From JBQTKD01 sp052386455 (GTDB taxonomy: Bacteria > Actinomycetota > Actinomycetes > Sporichthyales > Sporichthyaceae): a stretch of 38,437 bases of DNA. Position 1 is the first letter of the stretch. Each line of letters starts with the position of its first letter. The notes under the pieces are model-generated. The model ran no database searches. It saw nothing but the letters and a program-made list of their open reading frames with translations, and was not told the origin of the DNA. This document shows positions 33,400-38,437 of this stretch, in pieces. The DNA is taken from contig JBQTKD010000071.1 in assembly GCA_052386455.1 (NCBI GenBank), forward strand, positions 1 to 38,437, in the 5' to 3' direction. The translations under genes and the position numbers were made by a program.

Positions 33400-34548
33400 G
33401 TGGAGGGAAGCATCGCCACTGCGGTTCCGCACGGTCACCGCGCGGGTCCCGTCGACGTGGCTCAGGCCGAGGGCTTCCTGCGCGAGGCGTACGCGGAGAA
33501 CCCCGAGTTTGGCGACCTCGCGGAACGGCTGCGCGCGGTCCGCATCGAGATCGAGTACACCGGCACCTACCGGCACACGACCGACGAGCTGACCTACGGT
33601 GCCCGCGTCGCCTGGCGAAATGCCGCACGCTGCATCGGCCGGCTCTACTGGCGCAGCCTCGTGGTGCGCGACGCCCGCCACGTCGAGGATCCCGATCTCG
33701 TCGCGGCCGAGTGCATCGCGCACCTGCGCCAGGCCACGAACGGCGGCAAGATCCGCCCCGTCATCACGGTCTTCGCACCCGACGCGCCCAACCGCCCCGC
33801 GCCTCGGATCCGCAACGACCAGCTCGTTCGCTACGCCGGCTACAAGGCTCCGGACGGTCGCGTCGTCGGCGACCCGCTGACCGTCCCGCTCACCGACCTC
33901 GCCCGCAAGCTCGGGTGGCGCAGCTGCGGTGGCCGCTTCGACATCCTGCCGCTGATCCTCGACGTTCCGGGCCGCGCGCCGAGCTTCCACCCGGTCCCCG
34001 AGGACGCGGTGCTGCGTGTGCCGATCGTGCACCCGTCCGCGCAGTTCTACTGGTTCGAATCGCTGCACCTGCAGTGGTACGCGGTGCCGGCGATCTCGAA
34101 CATGGACCTGCACATCGGCGGCGTCACCTACGGAATGTCGCCGTTCAACGGCTGGTACATGGGCACCGAGATCGGCGCGCGCAACTTCGCCGACGCGGAC
34201 CGGTACGACCTGCTGCCGACCATCGCGAAGAAGATGCGCCTGGACACGAGCAGCGAGCGCACCCTGTGGCGGGATCGCGCCCTCGTCGAGCTCAACGTCG
34301 CGGTGCTGCACTCGTTCGCCCAGGCCGGCGTCACCATGACGGACCATCACACCGAGTCGGCGCGCTTCGTGACGCACCTCGAACGCGAGGAGCGCGCCGG
34401 GCGGGAGACGCCGGGCGACTGGTCGTGGCTGGTGCCGCCGATCTCCGGCGCGGCCTCGCCGCTGTACCACCGCTACTACGACACCACCGAGCGCTGCCCG
34501 GCCTACGTGCCACGCGACGCGGGCTGCCCCGCGCACCGCGCGGAGTAG
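33400..34548 (+). CDS. nos: Bacterial nitric oxide synthase, oxygenase domain
   Basis: A 382-aa heme enzyme making NO and citrulline from arginine. The proximal heme ligand is Cys78 in WRNAARCIGR. Other NOS hallmarks are ATNGGKIRPVITVFAPD, WFESLHLQWYAVPAISNMDLHIGG, the arginine-binding Glu in GWYMGTEIGARNF, TDHHTESARF and the pterin-side WSWLVPPISGA segment. No reductase domain is attached, as in most bacterial NOS, so host flavoproteins must supply electrons. The start is GTG 33400. It lies between a P450 and a PucR regulator. Roles in other bacteria include protection from oxidative stress and supply of NO for aromatic nitration. Confidence 0.95.
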   Translation: MEGSIATAVPHGHRAGPVDVAQAEGFLREAYAENPEFGDLAERLRAVRIEIEYTGTYRHTTDELTYGARVAWRNAARCIGRLYWRSLVVRDARHVEDPDLVAAECIAHLRQATNGGKIRPVITVFAPDAPNRPAPRIRNDQLVRYAGYKAPDGRVVGDPLTVPLTDLARKLGWRSCGGRFDILPLILDVPGRAPSFHPVPEDAVLRVPIVHPSAQFYWFESLHLQWYAVPAISNMDLHIGGVTYGMSPFNGWYMGTEIGARNFADADRYDLLPTIAKKMRLDTSSERTLWRDRALVELNVAVLHSFAQAGVTMTDHHTESARFVTHLEREERAGRETPGDWSWLVPPISGAASPLYHRYYDTTERCPAYVPRDAGCPAHRAE

Positions 34549-34577
34549 CTCTCGTCGGTCGGCCCTACGCTGAGCCC

Positions 34578-35807
34578 GTGGATCCCGCCGACTTCAGCGG
34601 CCTTGGCGCCGCCGCCGTGAAGTCCCTGGCCGCCAAGGCCGACGCGGACGCCATGGCCGCGCAGGTGACGGCGGAGATCGCCGCTCGGGTCTGGCCACAG
34701 CACACGCGGGACCCGGACTTCCTCGAGGCCCTGAGCCTGTCCGTGCGGGACAACGTGCTCGCGATCGTCGCGCTGCTCTCCGGGGAGCTGAAGCTCGAGG
34801 AGACCAACCCGGAGGGCGCGTTCGGGTTCGCCGACCTGACGGCGGAGCTCGGCATCCCGGTCAGCGAACTCGAGCACGCGTACTGGGTGGGCGTGCAGTC
34901 GCTCTGGCGGCTGTGGTTCGTGCAGGCCCACGCCGAGGCGAACCGCCGCGGCCGGCTCGACGAACTGATCGGTCCGCCCACCTACCTGATCTTCGAGTAC
35001 ATCATTCACATCCTCGGCGCGGTGGTCGCGCGGTACGACGCGGTGCGCGCGGAGATCCTGCGCAACCGGGAGGACCGGCGGCGAGCGGCGCTGAACTCGA
35101 TCCTCGACGGCTCCGACACCGTCATCACCCACGAGCTCGAGGCCATGCTCGGGTACCGCCTTCGCGGCGCACACCTCAGCCTCGCCTTCGAGGTGGACGA
35201 GCGCGCCCGCGCCGAGCGCGCCCTCGCCGATCTCGTGGCTCGCGGCCGCGCGCAGGGCTCGCTGCTGCTGCTGCACGGTCCCGGCACCTGGGCCACGTGG
35301 CTCGGATTCGCCGGGCCGCCCGGTCCTTCCCAGCTGGCGTTGGTGCGTCAGGTTGCCGAGAACGCCGGCTTTCCGATCGGCATCGGCCTGGTCGGCACCG
35401 GCCTGGAAGGACTGCGCCGAACCTGCGCGCAGGCGGTGGACGCGCTGCGGCTGCGGCGCCGCTACTCGGCGACCCTCGCTGCCGGCAGCCCCGAGGTCGT
35501 CGAGTTCGCCGACGTCCGGCTCGAGCTGCTGATGCTGAGCGACGAGACGACGGCCTGTCAGTTCGTGGCGGACGAGCTCGGGGATCTCGCCGCCGAGGAC
35601 GACCGTGCCGCCCGCACCCGCGAGACCCTGCTGGCCTGGCTGTCCACCGGCTCGCAGGCGGCTGCCGCCGCCCGGCTCGGGGTCCACGAGAACACCGTCC
35701 GCCTGCGCATCCGCCACGCAGAAGAGGTGCTCGAGGACGCCCTCGCGCAGCGCCGCGGCGAGATCCTCGCCGCCCTGCGGTTGCGTCAACTGCTCGGCCC
35801 TCGCTAG
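34578..35807 (+). CDS. PucR-family transcriptional regulator
   Basis: A 409-aa regulator. The N-terminal ~170 residues are an RsbRD-like helical sensory region (SVRDNVLAIVALL, IPVSELEHAYWVGVQSLW, IFEYIIHILGAVV). The central part is a GGDEF-like or CdaR-type domain. The C-terminal PucR helix-turn-helix is LLAWLSTGSQAAAAARLGVHENTVRLRIRHAEEVLE. GTG 34578 lies 29 nt after the nos stop, so the two are probably co-transcribed. A role in regulating nos or the following acyl-CoA ligase is inferred from position. The ligand is unknown. Confidence 0.87.
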   Translation: MDPADFSGLGAAAVKSLAAKADADAMAAQVTAEIAARVWPQHTRDPDFLEALSLSVRDNVLAIVALLSGELKLEETNPEGAFGFADLTAELGIPVSELEHAYWVGVQSLWRLWFVQAHAEANRRGRLDELIGPPTYLIFEYIIHILGAVVARYDAVRAEILRNREDRRRAALNSILDGSDTVITHELEAMLGYRLRGAHLSLAFEVDERARAERALADLVARGRAQGSLLLLHGPGTWATWLGFAGPPGPSQLALVRQVAENAGFPIGIGLVGTGLEGLRRTCAQAVDALRLRRRYSATLAAGSPEVVEFADVRLELLMLSDETTACQFVADELGDLAAEDDRAARTRETLLAWLSTGSQAAAAARLGVHENTVRLRIRHAEEVLEDALAQRRGEILAALRLRQLLGPR

Positions 35808-35866
35808 CGCTTTCCCACTGCCGACGGCTCTGGCCCCGCTCATTCGATCTGCACGCGCGCATAGAA

Positions 35867-35896
35867 CTGTGGGTATCCCACAGGCCGTTCCTGTGG
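35867..35896. promoter_or_regulatory. Overlapping inverted repeats before the acyl-CoA ligase
   Basis: Two perfect repeats share bases: CTGTGGG-TAT-CCCACAG (35867-35883) and CCACAGG-N5-CCTGTGG (35878-35884, 35890-35896). They form mutually exclusive hairpins 60 nt after the PucR stop and 115 nt before the ligase ATG. They could be a terminator without a U-run, a dimeric operator or a switch. Confidence 0.5.
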
Positions 35897-36010
35897 ATTC
35901 GGGACAATTCCCCATGGAGCGTGGCGTAGGTCACGCCTAGTGTCGTGGGATACCGACGTGGACGTTGCGTATCTCGTCGGTCTGGCGACCCCGGTGGAGG
36001 ACGAGGCGCA

Positions 36011-37579
36011 ATGATCGACTGCACGATCGGCAGCCTGCTCGAACGCGCAGCTCAGGCCTACGGTCCGCGCACGGCCATCGTTTCCGGCGACCGCCGGATC
36101 TCGTACTCCGAGACCATCGAAGAGATCCGCAGGGCCGGCCGAGCGCTCCTCGGCGAGGGCCTCGTTCCGGGCGACCGCGTCGCGCTCCTGATGCCCGACC
36201 GCCCCGAGGTGCTCTTCGCCTACTACGGCGCCCTCTGGGCCGGCCTTGCGGTTGTCCCGATCAACGCCCGCCTCGGCGCCGAGGACCAGCAGTACATCCT
36301 CGGCGACTCGGGCGCGAAGGTCGTCGTGCACGACCAGGCGTACGCCGAGCGGCTGAGAACGATCCTCCCCCAGCTCGACCCGCCGGTCCGGCCGTTCTCG
36401 GTCGACGAGGCCGCGGTGCTCGAGGGGGGCACCTCGCTCGCTCGCCTGAGCGCCGAGCAGGACGGGTCCCCCGGTACCCTCACGACCAAGCCCGACGACC
36501 TGTTCGGCATCTACTACACCGGCGGCACCACCGGACGCCCGAAGGGCGTCGAGCACACCCATCGCTCCTTCACCTCGGCGCTGTTCAGCGAGCTGCTCGA
36601 GCTCGGCCTCGGCGAGGCCGACGTCTTCGCGCACTGCGCGCCCCTCACCCACGCCAGCGGCGCGTTCGTCCTGCCGGTCTGGATGCGCGGCGGCACCAAC
36701 GTCGTGCTCGGCGGGTTCGACCCGGACAAGCTGCTCGCGGCGATCGAAACGGAGAAGGTCACCGCGACGCTGCTCGTGCCCACGATGATCTACGTCCTGC
36801 TCGACCACCCCGCGACCGCGACTGCGGACACCTCCAGCCTGAAGACCATCGTCTACGGCGCCGCTCCGATGGGCACCGAGCGCCTGATCGATGCCCTGTT
36901 GCGCTTCGGCCCGGTGTTCTCCCAGCTCTACGGCCAGACCGAGGCGCCCAACCAGGTCACCGTGCTGCGCAAGGACGACCACGCCGAGGCCCTTCGCACC
37001 GGCGACTACGCCCCGCTCTCCTCCTGCGGACGCCCGGTCGCGATCGCGACCGTCGCCCTGCTGGACGACGACCTCAACGAGGTGCCGCACGGCGCCGAGG
37101 GCGAGATCTGCGTCAAGGGCCCCCACGTGATGAAGGGGTACTGGAACCGTCCCGAGGAGACGGCCGCGACCCTGCGCGACGGCTGGCTCTGCACCGGCGA
37201 CGTGGCTCGCGCCGACGACCGCGGCTACCTGTACATCGTCGACCGCAAGAAGGACATGATCATTTCCGGCGGCTACAACGTGTACCCGAAAGAGGTCGAA
37301 GCCGCCCTCTTCACTCACCCCGCCATTCGCGACGCCTGCGTCATCGGCGTTCCGGACGACAAGTGGGGCGAGTCCGTGAAGGCAGTCGTCGTGGTCGATC
37401 CGACGGTGCCGGTCCAGGCCGACGAACTCATCGAATGGGTGAAGGCCGCCAAGGGTTCGGTGAACGCACCGAAGACCGTCGACTTCGTCGACGCCATTCC
37501 ACTGACCGCCGTTGGAAAACACGACAAGCCCACCTTGCGCAAGCAGTACTGGGGCGGCAAGTCCCGCGCCGTCAACTAA
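36011..37579 (+). CDS. AMP-dependent acyl-CoA synthetase/ligase
   Basis: A 522-aa adenylate-forming enzyme (ANL superfamily) that activates a carboxylic acid to an acyl-CoA. Motifs in order: phosphate loop YYTGGTTGRPKGVEHTH, aromatic-acid/fatty-acid pocket HASGAFVLPVW, YGQTEAPN, TGDVARADDRGYLYIVDRKKDMI and the hinge GGYNVYPKEVE. The C-terminal catalytic lysine is near VGKHDKPTLRK. The ATG at 36011 has GGAGGACGAGG upstream. Substrate (medium/long fatty acid or aromatic acid) cannot be fixed. The following substrate-binding lipoprotein suggests uptake and activation of a carboxylic substrate. Confidence 0.9.
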   Translation: MIDCTIGSLLERAAQAYGPRTAIVSGDRRISYSETIEEIRRAGRALLGEGLVPGDRVALLMPDRPEVLFAYYGALWAGLAVVPINARLGAEDQQYILGDSGAKVVVHDQAYAERLRTILPQLDPPVRPFSVDEAAVLEGGTSLARLSAEQDGSPGTLTTKPDDLFGIYYTGGTTGRPKGVEHTHRSFTSALFSELLELGLGEADVFAHCAPLTHASGAFVLPVWMRGGTNVVLGGFDPDKLLAAIETEKVTATLLVPTMIYVLLDHPATATADTSSLKTIVYGAAPMGTERLIDALLRFGPVFSQLYGQTEAPNQVTVLRKDDHAEALRTGDYAPLSSCGRPVAIATVALLDDDLNEVPHGAEGEICVKGPHVMKGYWNRPEETAATLRDGWLCTGDVARADDRGYLYIVDRKKDMIISGGYNVYPKEVEAALFTHPAIRDACVIGVPDDKWGESVKAVVVVDPTVPVQADELIEWVKAAKGSVNAPKTVDFVDAIPLTAVGKHDKPTLRKQYWGGKSRAVN

Positions 37580-37629
37580 TCCACTGACGAATTCAGCCTG
37601 GCCAATCGCTGTATAGAGGAGCCCCCTTA

Positions 37630-38437
37630 ATGAATTTCAAGCGCAAAACCCTTTCGACGGTCCCGATCGCGTTGAGTGCGGCGCTGGTGCTCACCGCCTG
37701 TGGCAGCAGTGACGACGATCAGGCGACTGCGGCCCAGCAACAGCAGTCCGAGGCTGCGGCACCGGCCGCCGAGGACGCCGCGGCACCCGAGGCCGCAGCC
37801 GAGGCCCCCGCCGCGGAGGAGGCCGCCGAGGCCCCCGCCAAGGCTGCGACCAAGAAGGCCACCGCGGCCAAGCCCGCCACCGCTGCCAAGGCTCCCGAGG
37901 CTCCCGAGGCCAAGGCAGCCACGAAGGCCAAGGCCGCCGCACCCAGCAAGGACGCCGGCGCCAAGAAGGCCGCGGCCGACGACTCGACCGACGTGAAGAG
38001 CACGGAGTCTGCGGACGAGAAGGCTGCGAACCAGAGGATCTACGACGAGAAGAACGGCGCGACCGACGTCGGCGTCAGCAAGGACGGGATCAAGCTCGGT
38101 TCGATCAACATGCACGGCATGGCGTTGGGCAACCTGATCACCGCTCCGCAGGTCCGCGGCAACCTCGCGACCATCAGTGCCCTCAACGACCGCGGCGGCA
38201 TCCTCGGCCGTCGGCTGTCGATCGTGGACTGCGACGACGGCCCGGGCGAGGTCTCGCGCGCGAAGGCGTGCATCAAGAAGATGGTCGCCCAGGACAAGAT
38301 CTTCTCCCTGGTCACCGGCATCGACTGGGCCACGGCCTCGATCCACGACGACCTGAAGCAGAACAAGCTGCCCTACATCGGCGCCTGGGCCTACTCCCAG
38401 ACCGAGTGGCAGGACCCGTACATGTTCCCGAGCCACA
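37630..38437 (+). CDS. ABC transporter substrate-binding lipoprotein, branched-chain amino acid type (partial)
   Basis: The first 269 residues; the gene runs off the window. The lipoprotein signal ends in LTACGSS, so Cys24 is lipidated and anchored outside the membrane. A ~100-residue Ala/Lys/Pro/Glu-rich linker follows, first acidic (Ala/Glu), then with histone-H1-like AKAATKKATAAKPATAAK repeats. The periplasmic type I binding domain (LivK-like) starts near residue 140: GVSKDGIKLGSINMHG, RGNLATISALNDRGGILGRRL, DCDDGP, VTGIDWATASI. GAGGAG is 8 nt before ATG 37630. Ligand unknown; it may be linked to the preceding acyl-CoA ligase, 50 nt away. Confidence 0.88.
   Translation, partial: MNFKRKTLSTVPIALSAALVLTACGSSDDDQATAAQQQQSEAAAPAAEDAAAPEAAAEAPAAEEAAEAPAKAATKKATAAKPATAAKAPEAPEAKAATKAKAAAPSKDAGAKKAAADDSTDVKSTESADEKAANQRIYDEKNGATDVGVSKDGIKLGSINMHGMALGNLITAPQVRGNLATISALNDRGGILGRRLSIVDCDDGPGEVSRAKACIKKMVAQDKIFSLVTGIDWATASIHDDLKQNKLPYIGAWAYSQTEWQDPYMFPSH

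Overview
The window is 38.4 kb of very GC-rich DNA with dense genes, many GTG/TTG starts, strong Shine-Dalgarno sites and typical actinobacterial families: mycothiol biosynthesis (mshB), a 7Fe ferredoxin next to an actinobacterial dapC, a DUF6113 membrane protein, an Rv0428c-like acetyltransferase and an oxygenase-only NO synthase. It is chromosomal DNA from a high-GC actinomycete; I cannot name the genus from sequence alone. I see no rRNA, tRNA, CRISPR array, intact transposase or prophage.

Layout. 0.2-1.8 kb: an XRE regulator overlapping hypA, then hypB (nickel delivery). 1.8-5.2 kb: dapC and fdxA (minus strand), divergent from an acetyltransferase and a SirB1-type protein. 5.2-8.5 kb: rocD and ddaH (minus), a divergent dienelactone-hydrolase-fold gene and an Lrp/AsnC regulator. 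8.5-11.9 kb: a VanW/peptidoglycan-binding protein, DUF6113 and mshB (minus). 12-15.7 kb: a TVP38 membrane protein, an S9 DPP IV-type peptidase and a convergent BKACE enzyme. 15.7-17.1 kb: an AbiEi-like helix-turn-helix plus nuclease-fold gene, bracketed by palindromic repeats in opposite orientation. 17.2-22.5 kb: typA, a NarK-type nitrate transporter and a CPA2 cation/proton antiporter. 22.6-27.9 kb: secreted proteins, a MocR regulator whose leader region is duplicated about 0.87 kb away upstream of an unknown two-gene pair, a frameshifted secreted lipase and a VIT1/CCC1 transporter. 27.9-30.2 kb: an ATPase with a strong palindromic operator, then two decayed genes (a PucR tail and a SUKH protein). 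30.3-38.4 kb: a plus-strand group of GMC oxidoreductase, P450, NO synthase, PucR regulator, acyl-CoA ligase and a branched-chain-type substrate-binding lipoprotein cut by the window end.

How the genes may work together. The arginine theme recurs: NO synthase uses arginine, DDAH removes methylarginines (NO synthase inhibitors in other systems) and RocD handles ornithine, although nos lies 26 kb from ddaH. The P450-NO synthase neighbourhood resembles in outline the TxtE/TxtD nitration pair of thaxtomin biosynthesis. This is a hypothesis only, because the P450 carries ordinary monooxygenase motifs.

Leads most worth following: (1) the repeat-bracketed AbiEi-like nuclease gene, which looks like a REP-type element with a non-RAYT protein; (2) the duplicated MocR leader driving an unknown gene pair; (3) the NO synthase-P450-GMC group. 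Two apparent single-base frameshifts (lipase, GMC oxidoreductase) and one missing stop lie within 6 kb. They should be checked against reads before any biological reading.
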